Shown here: positions 1 to 8,149 of the stretch, in pieces
How positions within the stretch are numbered: the stretch's first letter is position 1
How the letters are laid out: each line of letters begins with the position of its first letter
Source of the DNA: an uncultured Burkholderiaceae bacterium
Lineage (GTDB): Bacteria > Pseudomonadota > Gammaproteobacteria > Burkholderiales > Burkholderiaceae_B
Assembly (NCBI GenBank): GCA_934525625.1
Contig: CAKSZL010000004.1
Coordinates: 1 to 64,000 of the forward strand
Direction of reading: 5' to 3'
DNA length: 64,000 bases
The notes under the pieces: generated by a model
Databases searched by the model: none
Seen by the model: only the letters and a program-made list of their open reading frames with translations
What the model was told of the DNA's origin: nothing
Translations under genes and position numbers: made by a program

Positions 1-66
1 AACGCATTACGTGACATTGTTTTGAAGTCAATGGGAAATGTTTAATCTCGTCGCTGGTTATCCTTC

Positions 67-133
67 GGAAGAGTAAAGGGGACGGTGCCCCTTCCCTAAC
101 GGGTTAGCGTTGCTATGGTAGGCTTTTGGTTTT
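67..133 (+). repeat. Leader repeat, copy A
   Basis: This is a roughly 67-bp segment that recurs at 639-708. Both copies begin GGAAGAG, contain a G-run and C-run that can pair (GGGG..CCCC, flanked by GGAA..TTCC), and end with GCGTTGCT-TGGTAGG followed by a T-rich stretch. Each copy sits upstream of one small island gene, here the IcmD-like gene starting at 209. The loops differ between copies while the stem is kept, which suggests a structured RNA or a regulatory element. Confidence 0.6.
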
Positions 134-208
134 AATTTATGTTAATTTGACAATGCCAGAAAAATACATATCATTAATATGCACAACTATAATAATAGGA
201 GTATTAAG

Positions 209-598
209 ATGAAACTAGTTAGTTCAAACGCATGGATGCTTACACTCATAACAGTTGCATTGTTATTCGGGTTCGCTGATTTAGCCGTTGCACAAACGGC
301 AGATCTAAAAGGAGTGACAGATAGATTAACCAAGCAATTACCTGGGGTTGCAGACATTCTATCGATAGTGGCCTATTTAGGGGGTATTGGTTTTGGGATT
401 AAAGCTGCACTCAAGCTAAAGGAGCATAATGAATCCAAAGGTCAAGTTCCCATTTCACAACCCATCACAATGGCTATCGTAGCTGCGCTATTACTTGCTT
501 TACCTACATTGTTGACAACTACTAAGAGCACCCTTTTTGGTCCAGGTGGCACTGGAGGTGCAACATTAGATGGTGCAAATATGAGGCAAATTAAATAG
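209..598 (+). CDS. IcmD/DotP-like small membrane protein
   Basis: This 129-residue protein has an N-terminal signal peptide (hydrophobic core followed by AVAQ at about residues 25-32) and two further hydrophobic segments. The first contains AYLGGIGFGIKAALKLKEH; the second is an AIVAALLLALPTLL stretch. The signal-peptide, TM, lysine-rich loop, TM layout and the AYLxGIGFGI motif resemble IcmD (DotP) proteins of type IVB secretion and conjugation systems. ATG 209 was chosen over an upstream in-frame ATG at 179 because AGGAG lies about 8 bases before it. No other Dot/Icm gene is visible, and base composition is much more AT-rich than downstream, so this is probably an island remnant or edge. VirB2/TrbC-type pilins are the main alternative. 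Confidence 0.5.
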   Translation: MKLVSSNAWMLTLITVALLFGFADLAVAQTADLKGVTDRLTKQLPGVADILSIVAYLGGIGFGIKAALKLKEHNESKGQVPISQPITMAIVAALLLALPTLLTTTKSTLFGPGGTGGATLDGANMRQIK

Positions 599-638
599 GA
601 ATATTGCCTTACACGCGTAGACGTTATAAGTTTTCTTT

Positions 639-708
639 GGAAGAGTTGAGGGGGACGTTTCCCCTTCCCATAAAGGCTTCGCGTTGCTGTGGTAGGATTT
701 TTGGTTTT
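639..708 (+). repeat. Leader repeat, copy B
   Basis: This is the second copy of the element at 67-133. The pairing core reads GGGGGACGTTTCCCC, flanked by GGAA and TTCC, and the tail GCGTTGCTGTGGTAGG differs from copy A at one position. It ends 13 bases before the ATG of the second small gene. Confidence 0.6.
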
Positions 709-721
709 CCTGCGAGGCACT

Positions 722-1015
722 ATGACACTCAACGAATTTCTTGAACACGGAACACACTTCATCAACTTTCCTGCTGAACAGCTTGGGGGGATGTTCAACC
801 GTGAAGCCATTGAAGAACTACCAAACACTGATCTTTACCAGAATGCAGCTTTTATGCTCTCACAACTGCTTGTAGGGAACGTTGGTGAGCCGTTGGAAGA
901 GTTGCAGGGTATGGATCGTGCTGATCGTGTGCGTGTGCTCACAACGTGGCTTGATGTGCTTGCTGAACAATCACACACCGATCATGTTGCAAGGTTCATG
1001 CTGAACCTTGTTTGA
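722..1015 (+). CDS. Hypothetical small acidic protein
   Basis: This 97-residue protein begins MTLNEFLEHG. The reading frame extends upstream to a GTG at 689, but that stretch lies inside the leader repeat, so ATG 722 is preferred; a GAGG lies about 8 bases before it. The protein is soluble, acidic and predicted mostly helical, with no recognisable domain and no signal peptide. It shares AT-rich composition and the upstream leader repeat with the IcmD-like gene, so the two probably arrived together. Function unknown. Confidence 0.5.
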   Translation: MTLNEFLEHGTHFINFPAEQLGGMFNREAIEELPNTDLYQNAAFMLSQLLVGNVGEPLEELQGMDRADRVRVLTTWLDVLAEQSHTDHVARFMLNLV

Positions 1016-1186
1016 AGATGCTTTTTGGTGGTGAACGTGGTACCTTGGTGTGTCAGTATTTTTTGTCAATCCGACTCGCACCGAGGCTAAGGTGTTGATG
1101 GCAAAGAGATTTTATTTTTTTGGTGAAATCTCAGGGATGCGCCACCAGAATTTACCTGCTAGATCAGGGCACTGACTCAGGGCAAT

Positions 1187-1220
1187 AACGCCATCCTTCG
1201 CGGTGGCGTTTTTGTTTTTG
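1187..1220 (+). terminator. Rho-independent terminator
   Basis: AACGCCA (1187-1193) pairs with TGGCGTT (1204-1210) and is followed by a T-rich run. It closes the low-GC patch. No gene ends nearby: 1016-1186 has no ORF I can support and no tRNA-like arm, so it may terminate the small gene at 722-1015 or be a leftover of the ancestral chromosome side. Confidence 0.65.
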
Positions 1221-1308
1221 CGCGCGCCGGCCATCAAGCTAGTGCCGGCCTGGGAACATCACTACAATCGGTTTGAATGATGGGCGCTTTCCCCCATCGG
1301 AGACCGCT

Positions 1309-2049
1309 ATGCGTAGTTTTGATTTCAGTTCGTGGCCGGCCGTGTTGTCCACGCTGCTGGGCCTGGCCTTCATCACGCTGATAGGCGTGGGAATACGGCT
1401 AGTGGTGATGCAGACGATACAGATGCGCCGCGAACGCGAGAACCGCCAGATCAACGAGCGCCTGCGCGCCTTGATGGCGGCCTACAAGACGCTGGGCGGT
1501 TCCTTCACCGGCAACCTCACCGTCGACCCTACGCATTTGCGCGAACTGCGCCGCGCGGCGGCGGCCGAGGCGGCTGTGGAGCTTGACGAAGAAATCGCCG
1601 ATGACAAGACTGACTCCTCTGACGCCACACATCCCTCTTCCCACCCCGACCCCACCGCCTCGGACCGTCCCCGCCGCATACGCGACGCCGTGGAAGCGGC
1701 GCTTTCCGACATCATTCTGTTGGGCACCGAAGAACAGGTGCGCCTGGCCGCCCGCGCCGCCACCGAACTGGCGCAAGGGCACCCGATACATACCGCCGAA
1801 CTGGTGGTCTCGCTGCGGGATTACATTCGCGGCGTGCTGAGCCTGGAGCCAGTTCCGCAAGATGTGTTCATTCCCGCGCAAGGGCCTACGCGCCCATCGG
1901 GAAGCCGAAGCGGCGCTGGCCGCGATGGAGGCGGCAAAGCCGGTGGCGGCGGCAGAGGCGGCATGGGCGCCGGAGGCATGGGAATGGGTATGGGAATGGG
2001 AATGGGCGCTGGCATGGGCCTGAAGCGCACGACGAACGAAGACCCGTAG
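1309..2049 (+). CDS. Membrane-anchored hypothetical protein with Gly-Met tail
   Basis: This 246-residue protein has one N-terminal transmembrane helix (about residues 8-34), an Arg/Glu-rich stretch (RRERENRQINERL), a disordered acidic Ser/Pro-rich linker, a helical segment (RIRDAVEAALSDIILLGTEE) and a C-terminal tail of repeated Gly-Met dipeptides. ATG 1309 was chosen; an upstream TTG at 1273 is also in frame. The tail is encoded by ATGGGN hexamer repeats around 1975-2015. No family is recognised; a cytoplasm-facing membrane adaptor is a guess. It stands alone, about 200 bp before the sulfide dehydrogenase gene. Confidence 0.6.
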   Translation: MRSFDFSSWPAVLSTLLGLAFITLIGVGIRLVVMQTIQMRRERENRQINERLRALMAAYKTLGGSFTGNLTVDPTHLRELRRAAAAEAAVELDEEIADDKTDSSDATHPSSHPDPTASDRPRRIRDAVEAALSDIILLGTEEQVRLAARAATELAQGHPIHTAELVVSLRDYIRGVLSLEPVPQDVFIPAQGPTRPSGSRSGAGRDGGGKAGGGGRGGMGAGGMGMGMGMGMGAGMGLKRTTNEDP

Positions 2050-2257
2050 CCTTGCCTTCAATGCCGGGCTACGGTATAACCCATCTCAGAGTGAATTGGG
2101 ATGTCGTGCCCAGGGTGGGCCACCCCATATCAGGTATCTTTCGCATCCGTATCGCACTCTTTCCCCTGATTCGACTTTTTTCCGGCACCTCGCCGGCGGC
2201 ATCGTTGCGCCTGCGAATCGGGATTACACAACACTACGTTCAAAAAGAGGCGTCAAC

Positions 2258-3589
2258 ATGGCTAATGTGAAACGCAGACAAATTCTGACGGCAGGTACGG
2301 GCGCGATGGCGATGGCGGCCATGCCGGCTTTCGGGCAAACGCCGTTCATCGACGTCAAGCATACGCTGGTGCCGCGCAAGGGCAGCGGCCCGCGCATCGT
2401 GATTGCCGGCGGCGGCTGGGGAGGCTTGACGGCTGCCAGGTATCTGCGCGAGTTGCTACCGCAGTCCGACGTGGTCGTCATCGAGCGCAATCCTGTTTTC
2501 TGGTCGTGCCCCATCAGCAACAAGTGGCTGATCAACGTGGTCGATTCCAACTACATCATGCACGACATGAGCAAGGCGGCCAATCAGTTCGACTATCAAT
2601 TGCTTCAGGCCGAGGTCACCGGCTTCGACCGCGACCGGCGGATAGTGCACACCAGCAAGGGCCAACTGGATTACGACTTCCTGATTCTGGCCGGCGGCAT
2701 ACGCAACGCCTACGACATGTGGTTCGGCAACGACGTGCGCGCCGCTGAATATACGCGCCGGCATTTCCCTTCGGCCTACATTCCCAATGCCGAGCACCTG
2801 GCGCTCAAGCAAAAAGTGCAGCAGTTCAAGGGCGGGACGCTGGTCATGACGCTGCCGCCGCCCCCGCATCGCTGTCCGCCTTCGCCCTACGAACGCGCCT
2901 GCGCCATCGCCTGGCACTTCAAGCAAAACAAGATTCCCGGGAAAATCGTCATCCTGGACCCCAAGCCTCGTATTGCGCCCATTACCGGCGGCTTCACCGA
3001 GGCGTTCAACGAGCTGTATCCCGACATCATCCAGCACGTTCCCAACGCCGCCATCAAAGAGGTCGACCCCTTCAAGAAGCGCATACAGACGGCGGCCGGC
3101 GACTTCGATTTCGACGACGCCATCCTGATGCCGCCGCACCAGGCCTCCGACATGGTGTGGGCCGCGGGGCTGATCAACGAGAAACCAGCCGGCGGCCCCA
3201 ACTGGTGGGGTCATCAGCACCCGACCATGCTGCACGCCATTCCGGACGACCGGGTGTACATCATCGGCGACAGCATGGGTTTTATTTCGCCGCAGTTCGG
3301 CCACTATCCCAAGAGCGCCCACGTGGCCAATGCCGTGGGCAAGATCGCGGCGACGTATATTTCCAAGCGCGTCAAGGACGAGGAGATCGTTCCCATTCTG
3401 CCGGACAACCTGTGCTATATGCTGGTCAACGCCAGCCCCCTGGAAGCCGTGTCCGTCCAGTTCGATTACGCGTTTGCGGAAAACGGCGACGTGCACCAGA
3501 CGCAGATAGACGTGGACATACGTTCCGAAGAGTTGATTGCAGAGAATTTCGTATGGGCGCAAACAAAGTGGAAAGACTTTCTGGGTTGA
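2258..3589 (+). CDS. soxF: Flavocytochrome c sulfide dehydrogenase flavoprotein (SoxF/FccB type)
   Basis: This 443-residue periplasmic flavoprotein is expected to oxidise sulfide or protein-bound sulfur and pass electrons to a c-type cytochrome. A Tat-like signal (KRRQILTAGTG..AFGQ) is followed by the FAD-binding motif IVIAGGGWGGLTAARYL. FWSCPISN carries the cysteine that binds FAD covalently in this family. PPPPHRCPPSPYERAC and the C-terminal DNLCYM hold further conserved cysteines; the C-terminal part is the FCSD flavin-binding domain. ATG 2258 has AAGAGG about 8 bases upstream. The gene overlaps soxY by 37 bases, so flavoprotein, SoxY and SoxZ are likely one transcript. The assignment to SoxF rather than FccB rests on the soxYZ neighbours. 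Confidence 0.85.
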   Translation: MANVKRRQILTAGTGAMAMAAMPAFGQTPFIDVKHTLVPRKGSGPRIVIAGGGWGGLTAARYLRELLPQSDVVVIERNPVFWSCPISNKWLINVVDSNYIMHDMSKAANQFDYQLLQAEVTGFDRDRRIVHTSKGQLDYDFLILAGGIRNAYDMWFGNDVRAAEYTRRHFPSAYIPNAEHLALKQKVQQFKGGTLVMTLPPPPHRCPPSPYERACAIAWHFKQNKIPGKIVILDPKPRIAPITGGFTEAFNELYPDIIQHVPNAAIKEVDPFKKRIQTAAGDFDFDDAILMPPHQASDMVWAAGLINEKPAGGPNWWGHQHPTMLHAIPDDRVYIIGDSMGFISPQFGHYPKSAHVANAVGKIAATYISKRVKDEEIVPILPDNLCYMLVNASPLEAVSVQFDYAFAENGDVHQTQIDVDIRSEELIAENFVWAQTKWKDFLG

Positions 3590-4068
3590 GGCGGCGGGGC
3601 TCGCCGTCCACGGCCAGCCCCCCGCCCGTTGACGGCGGGCGCCGCAGGCTGATGGCATTGGCCGCCTCGCTGGCCGCCGCCGGCTGGGTCGGCCCGGCCT
3701 TGGCCCGCTCGCAGGCGGAAGAATTGATCGGCCAGTTTCTGGCGGGCAAGCCGGCGGGCGCCGCGCCCTTGAAAGTGGAATTGCCCGACGTGGCGGACAA
3801 TGCCAACGCCGTGCCTTTGCGCATTCTTATCGACGAGGCCATCACCGAGCAGTCGTATTGCGAGGAAGCCATCGTCGTGGCCGAGAAGAACCCCCGGCCG
3901 CTGGTGTGCAAGCTTCGCTTCAACCCGCGGATGGGTGCGGCGGACGTCGCCACCCGCATACGCCTGGCCCAAACCCAGCACGTGACGGTATTGGCGCGCA
4001 TGAACGACGGCCGCGTGCTCCAGTATCGCCAGCCGATTACCGTCACGATAGGCGGCTGCGGAGGATGA
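3553..4068 (+). CDS. soxY: Sulfur-carrier protein SoxY
   Basis: This 171-residue periplasmic carrier binds sulfur intermediates on its C-terminal cysteine. The protein ends in IGGCGG, the swinging-arm motif of SoxY. A Tat-type signal (RRRLMALAASLAAAGW) precedes the mature domain. ATG 3553 lies inside the end of the upstream flavoprotein; GTG 3568 is an alternative. The stop overlaps the soxZ start (ATGA), indicating translational coupling. No soxXA, soxB or soxCD is visible nearby, so the SoxYZ here probably works with the flavoprotein rather than as a full Sox system. Confidence 0.88.
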   Translation: MGANKVERLSGLRRRGSPSTASPPPVDGGRRRLMALAASLAAAGWVGPALARSQAEELIGQFLAGKPAGAAPLKVELPDVADNANAVPLRILIDEAITEQSYCEEAIVVAEKNPRPLVCKLRFNPRMGAADVATRIRLAQTQHVTVLARMNDGRVLQYRQPITVTIGGCGG

Positions 4069-4412
4069 CGAATATGAGTACCGAAAGCAACCGCCCGCCG
4101 CGCATCGCGATCCATCCGCAGAACCCCGCCGCCGGCGAGCGCGTACGGGTGCGCGCGATGGCCCAGCATAATATGGAAACCGGGCTCAGGCGCCGGGCTA
4201 CGGGCGAGCCTATTCCACGCAACATCATCAACATCTTCCGTTGCACTTACGATGGGCAATTGCTGTTCGAATGGGAACTGGATACGGCGGTTTCGCCCAA
4301 CCCGTATCTGGAGTTCCATTTCGTGGCGCACCAGTCGGGGGAACTAAACATGCGCTGGGAAGATGAAGAGGGGCAAGTCATCGAAGCCAGCCGCCAGATC
4401 GTCGTGGCTTGA
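4065..4412 (+). CDS. soxZ: Sulfur-oxidation protein SoxZ
   Basis: This 115-residue soluble protein is the partner that dimerises with SoxY. It has the SoxZ immunoglobulin-like fold signature, including ENGxGxR-like and FRCTYDGQLLFEWELDTAVS regions and the terminal EVEASRQIVVA-like strand (here QVIEASRQIVVA). It has no signal peptide of its own, as expected, because SoxZ is exported with Tat-dependent SoxY. ATG 4065 overlaps the soxY stop; ATG 4074 is an alternative start. Confidence 0.87.
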   Translation: MTNMSTESNRPPRIAIHPQNPAAGERVRVRAMAQHNMETGLRRRATGEPIPRNIINIFRCTYDGQLLFEWELDTAVSPNPYLEFHFVAHQSGELNMRWEDEEGQVIEASRQIVVA

Positions 4413-4460
4413 GCGTATCAATCCCGCGAAAACGGCCAACCCCCGAAAGCCGCGATAGCA

Positions 4461-4490
4461 CAAGGGGCGGGCCGGAAAGCCCACCCCTTG
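4461..4490. terminator. Bidirectional stem-loop between convergent genes
   Basis: CAAGGGG (4461-4467) pairs with CCCCTTG (4484-4490), extended inward by GGGC/GCCC. It lies between the convergent soxZ and fccB stop codons and probably ends both transcripts; the T-run is short. Confidence 0.5.
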
Positions 4491-4496
4491 CGGGGT

Positions 4497-5768
4497 TTAC
4501 GTCAGCATGTCGGCCCAGATGTTGCGGGCCCAGCCCCAGGCGTACTGGCCTTCCTGGCGAGTGGGATGCGTGGACAAGCCGCCCGCCCCTTCCACCGGCA
4601 GCATGGTGGCTTTTTCCGCGTCGTAGCGGTGCACGCTGCTGACGTGCACGACTTCGTCGGCGGAAGTAAAGCTATAGCATGTGTTGGCGTAGATGGGCAG
4701 AGGATTGACGGGCTGCTCGGCGAGCAAATCGATAATGGCGGCGGCGCAGGTCTTGGCATGCTGGTTGGCCATGTGGCCCGACTTGGGCATGACCGGCGCA
4801 TGGAGAATGGCGTCTCCCAGCACGTGCACGCCCGGCGCCGCCTTCGATTCGAAGGTAAGGAAGTCGACTTCGCACCACCTGCCGTTGGCCGTCGCCAACC
4901 CCGCTTGCACGGCGATATCGCCGGCGCGCATGGGCGGCAGCAGGTTGAGCACGTCGGCTTTCTGCTCTTCGCCCATTTCGAAGGTCAGCGTGCGGGTCGC
5001 GGCGTCTACCTCTTGCACCTTGAAGCTGGGGTTGTATTCGATCAGCCCTTTGTACTGCTCTTGCCAGACTTTCGTGAACAAGCCCTTCTTCGAGGTGATT
5101 TCGGGGTTGGCGTCGAACACCAGTATCTTGGAGCGCGGCTTGTGGCGTTGCAGATAGCTGGCGACCTGGCAGACGCGCTCGTAAGGCCCCGGCGGGCAGC
5201 GGTAAGGCTGGGCGGGAATGGTAAGCGCGAAGACGCCGCCGTCGGGCATGGCCCGCAGCTGGTCGCGCAGTTGCTCGGTTTGCGGGCCGGCCTTCCAGGC
5301 GTGGGGCAGCGCGGCGCGCGCCTCTTGCGTTTCGAGGCCCGCCACCTGATCCCACATGAAATCTATGCCGGGCGACACCACCAACCGGTCGTAGGAAACG
5401 GTTTCCCCGTTGCCCAGCTTCACTTGCTTGCGTTCGACGTCTATGGCCTCGGCCCGCTCATGAACGATCTTGATACCATGATTCGTGCTCAGCCCTTCGT
5501 AGCCGCGCGTGATGTTCTGCAATTCGGTATTGCCGCCGATGACCAGGTTGGACAAGGGGCAGGAAATGAATTGGCGGTTGGGCTCTATCAGCGTGACGCG
5601 CAACTGCCCCTGGCTGAACAGGCGCAGATACTTGGCGGCCGTCGCCCCCCCGAACCCGCCGCCGATGACGACGACGTGGGCTTGCTTGAGCGAGCGGGCA
5701 TACACTGCGGGCACCAGGCCCGTCAGGCCGATGAGGCCGGCGCTATACAGAAAATGGCGGCGATTCAT
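4497..5768 (-). CDS. fccB: Flavocytochrome c sulfide dehydrogenase, flavoprotein subunit
   Basis: This 423-residue protein is a second FCSD flavoprotein, paralogous to the one at 2258-3589. The signal MNRRHFLYSAGLIGLTGLVPA is followed by the FAD motif VVVIGGGFGGATAAKYL and by FISCPLSN with the flavin-linking cysteine. TIPAQPYRCPPGPYERVC and a C-terminal YANTCYSF are the other family cysteines. Its start overlaps the stop of the cytochrome c gene by 4 bases (ATGA), so the two subunits are translated together as a classical FccAB pair. It faces the soxYZ operon convergently. Confidence 0.88.
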   Translation of the reverse strand: MNRRHFLYSAGLIGLTGLVPAVYARSLKQAHVVVIGGGFGGATAAKYLRLFSQGQLRVTLIEPNRQFISCPLSNLVIGGNTELQNITRGYEGLSTNHGIKIVHERAEAIDVERKQVKLGNGETVSYDRLVVSPGIDFMWDQVAGLETQEARAALPHAWKAGPQTEQLRDQLRAMPDGGVFALTIPAQPYRCPPGPYERVCQVASYLQRHKPRSKILVFDANPEITSKKGLFTKVWQEQYKGLIEYNPSFKVQEVDAATRTLTFEMGEEQKADVLNLLPPMRAGDIAVQAGLATANGRWCEVDFLTFESKAAPGVHVLGDAILHAPVMPKSGHMANQHAKTCAAAIIDLLAEQPVNPLPIYANTCYSFTSADEVVHVSSVHRYDAEKATMLPVEGAGGLSTHPTRQEGQYAWGWARNIWADMLT

Positions 5769-6112
5769 GGCGACTCCTTCGGCGTTTGTTGCGACAGCCA
5801 GCGTGCGATGCGGCGAATCTGATCGTCGTCGTAGCCTTTGGACAACTGATGCATGATAGTGGCCGGCCGCTTGCCTTGCTTAAAATCCTTCATTTGCTGC
5901 ACCAGCCAATCTTCGTCCAGGCCGGCCAGGGCCGGCATGCCGGCGTCGGGCAAGGCGCGGCCGTTGGTGCCGTGGCAATTGGCACAGGCCGCCGCCCAGT
6001 TGCGGGCTTGCGGGTCGGTTATTCGTTCCTGGTTTTCAGCCTGTGCGGTAGCCATGAAGCTACAGGCGCATATCAGGCCGGCCAGCCATGGCCTAGCATC
6101 CATCCGTCTCAT
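5765..6112 (-). CDS. fccA: Monohaem c-type cytochrome, sulfide dehydrogenase subunit
   Basis: This 115-residue protein has a signal peptide (MRRMDARPWLAGLICACSF..AQA) and one haem-binding motif CANCHG with a distal methionine candidate (MHQLSKGYDDD). This is the small cytochrome class that accepts electrons from FccB and hands them to the respiratory chain. ATG at 6112 was chosen because AAGGAG lies 8 bases upstream; the longer frame adds an Arg-rich non-signal extension. It is coupled to fccB and lies about 210 bp downstream of the yeeE-like gene on the same strand. Confidence 0.85.
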   Translation of the reverse strand: MRRMDARPWLAGLICACSFMATAQAENQERITDPQARNWAAACANCHGTNGRALPDAGMPALAGLDEDWLVQQMKDFKQGKRPATIMHQLSKGYDDDQIRRIARWLSQQTPKESP

Positions 6113-6324
6113 GTATGGTCTCCTTATTGTTTCAGCCAACGGTGGGGTGTGGCGGGCTTGCGCCGCCCGCCTTTGCGCGTCTTCCCTGGCCGATGCCGCC
6201 CCCTGAACCGGCATGCCGCGACGCAACTCTGATACAAGCTTGTTCAGTCGAAACCATACCTTGCGGCGCGGTGGCGCGCAAGCATGTGCTTATGCGCGGC
6301 ACCGCCTGTATGGCGACCGTATGT

Positions 6325-7377
6325 TCAATGCGGATTGTGTGGCGGCGCGAACAGTATCATGCCCAGCCGGGCGCCGAGCAAGATGGCCGCAATCGCCACG
6401 AAAGACTGGATCGCCAGGGTCGAAAAGCCGCTGAGCAGCTGCCCTATCGAACAGCCGGTGGCCAGCACGCCGCCGACGCCCATCAGGACGCCGCCCGCCA
6501 TGTAGCGCAGCATCTGGCGCGCATTGGCAAACCCTTGCCAGCGCAGTTGGCGGCGGCAAACGGCAAGCAAGCCCCCGCCCAGCACCGTACCCAGAACCGT
6601 TGCGACGGCGAAATCCATTTCCATGCCGGTCGAGATCATGGAATAGAGCAAGGCCTGGCCGATGGGCGCGACGTAGCTCAGGGAAACAGGCGGCATGGGG
6701 TTGAACTCGTCGACCGCCCAGTAGCCGCTGACCGCCCACCCCGCGACGATAGCCAGGCCGACGCCCACCGCGCCTATCCACAAGCGGGGGCTGGCGCGCA
6801 AGCCGGCGTTCGTGAAGGCCCAGAGCGCCAGCAGCAGTCCGGGCAGCAAGCCCGAGACCAGCCACAAGCCGAGCTCGCTCAAGCCGGTAAGCTCGTGCAG
6901 CCAGCTCGACAAACTGGCGTGGCTGGGTTCGAGCGTCAGAATGCCCCAGGAGGTCAGCCATTGCCGCAACGGCGACAGCACGCCTTTCATGGTGGCGTAG
7001 CCGGCCAGCCCCACGCAAGCCAGCACCACCCACGAGCGCAGATTGCCGCTTGCGCTCAGCACCAGGGCGCGCGCGCCGCAGCTATTGGCCATGACCATGC
7101 CCAGGCCGAACAGCAGGCCGCCGAAGATGGCGGCGGGCAAGGCGATACCCGTTTGCACATAAATGGATTGCGAGAGGTCGACATCGACTTGGCTGGCCAG
7201 CAGCTGCGTGCCCGCCAGGGCCACCGCCATCGCCAGCACGAATGAACGCAAGGGCGCGCCATCGGTGTAATAGACCTGCCCTCTCAGGCTGCGCAGCAAA
7301 CAGAAGTCGCTCAGACAGGAAGCGGCCCCGAACAGCACGCCAACGGCCAACCCCGCCCATATGCCTATTTCAGTCAT
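6325..7377 (-). CDS. YeeE/YedE-family sulfur-compound transporter
   Basis: This 350-residue inner-membrane protein has roughly nine to ten hydrophobic helices. Typical YeeE/YedE features are repeated small-residue helices with conserved cysteines: SCLSDFCLLRS near the N terminus, MANSCGARALVL in the middle, and LATGCSIGQLLSG near the end. Family members take up thiosulfate or other sulfur compounds. ATG at 7377 gives the MTEIGIW start. Its position upstream of fccA-fccB suggests it supplies or exports sulfur species for periplasmic sulfide oxidation. Confidence 0.82.
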   Translation of the reverse strand: MTEIGIWAGLAVGVLFGAASCLSDFCLLRSLRGQVYYTDGAPLRSFVLAMAVALAGTQLLASQVDVDLSQSIYVQTGIALPAAIFGGLLFGLGMVMANSCGARALVLSASGNLRSWVVLACVGLAGYATMKGVLSPLRQWLTSWGILTLEPSHASLSSWLHELTGLSELGLWLVSGLLPGLLLALWAFTNAGLRASPRLWIGAVGVGLAIVAGWAVSGYWAVDEFNPMPPVSLSYVAPIGQALLYSMISTGMEMDFAVATVLGTVLGGGLLAVCRRQLRWQGFANARQMLRYMAGGVLMGVGGVLATGCSIGQLLSGFSTLAIQSFVAIAAILLGARLGMILFAPPHNPH

Positions 7378-7827
7378 ACAGGTATCCGGACAACAAATGC
7401 CTTGCGGCAAACGAACAGAAACGCCACGTGTTTGGCCTCTTCACTGGCTCTCCGCCCGGCATGGCCGCCGCGTTGCCATATAGGCGCGACGGCACCGCCA
7501 GCGGGATGCCGAACTCAATCAGTATTAGGGAACAGACGGGGTTTATACCGCAGCCGGCGGCCAAATACAAGCCAAGGCGATTCGATGGCGGCCCATTTGC
7601 GGGACATGAGGAAATCAATGAATGGCCGTCTTTCAATCCTCCGAATAAAAGCCGATAAGCCCTGCGGCTTTTACTTAGAGAAGCGTCTTGCAATCGCATG
7701 ATCGTGCGGCCGCAATCATTCAATGCCGCTATCCAAGATAGATTAAAATGAAAACTTAATCATGCATAAACAAAATCATGGTAATCTAGCGATACTTAAA
7801 AACCCATTGCTAGGAAAGAGCAAATAC
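7378..7827. other. Intergenic region, about 450 bp
   Basis: This is the divergent gap between the YeeE-like gene and the H-NS-like gene. I see no supportable ORF. It holds a terminator-like hairpin at 7647-7672 and then an AT-rich stretch (about 7735-7800) that probably carries the hns promoter. Confidence 0.6.
7647..7672 (+). terminator. Orphan terminator-like hairpin
   Basis: AAAAGCCG (7647-7654) pairs with CGGCTTTT (7665-7672). It stands between divergently transcribed genes, so it terminates neither flanking gene on the plus strand. It could end an unannotated small RNA. Confidence 0.4.
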
Positions 7828-8139
7828 ATGGCAACTTATCTTGAATTGAAAGCACAAGCCGAAGCCCTGCTGAAACAAGCCGAACAGGCCCGCAAGCAGG
7901 AAATCGCCGAGGTGGTCGCGGAAATCAAGCAAAAAATGGCCGAATACGGAATTACCGTATCCGATCTGGGCCTGCCCTCCGGCGGCAAGAAGCCTCGTAA
8001 ATCTTCCGGCTCCAGCGGCGCTTCCGTCGTGCGCTACAAGGGCCCCAACGGCGAAGGCTGGTCCGGCATGGGCCGCCAGCCGCAATGGCTCAAAGACGCC
8101 ATTGAGCAAGGCAAAAACAAAGAAGACTTTGCCGTATAA
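7828..8139 (+). CDS. H-NS-family nucleoid protein
   Basis: This 103-residue DNA-binding protein has an N-terminal coiled-coil oligomerisation region (about residues 1-50, MATYLELKAQAEALLKQAEQ), a Lys/Ser-rich linker, and a C-terminal H-NS domain. The domain includes YKGPNGEGWSGMGRQPQWL, matching the minor-groove-binding W-x-GxGRxPxW signature. ATG 7828 has AGGAAAGAG upstream; the frame extends further but without a ribosome site. It is expected to silence AT-rich acquired DNA. It is monocistronic, with its own terminator at 8150-8184. Confidence 0.88.
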   Translation: MATYLELKAQAEALLKQAEQARKQEIAEVVAEIKQKMAEYGITVSDLGLPSGGKKPRKSSGSSGASVVRYKGPNGEGWSGMGRQPQWLKDAIEQGKNKEDFAV

Positions 8140-8149
8140 ATCTCCCGGC

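Noticed and set aside
1016..1186. tRNA or att site at the island edge
   Set aside because: No cloverleaf, T-arm GTTCRA motif or CCA end could be found; only a terminator is visible downstream.
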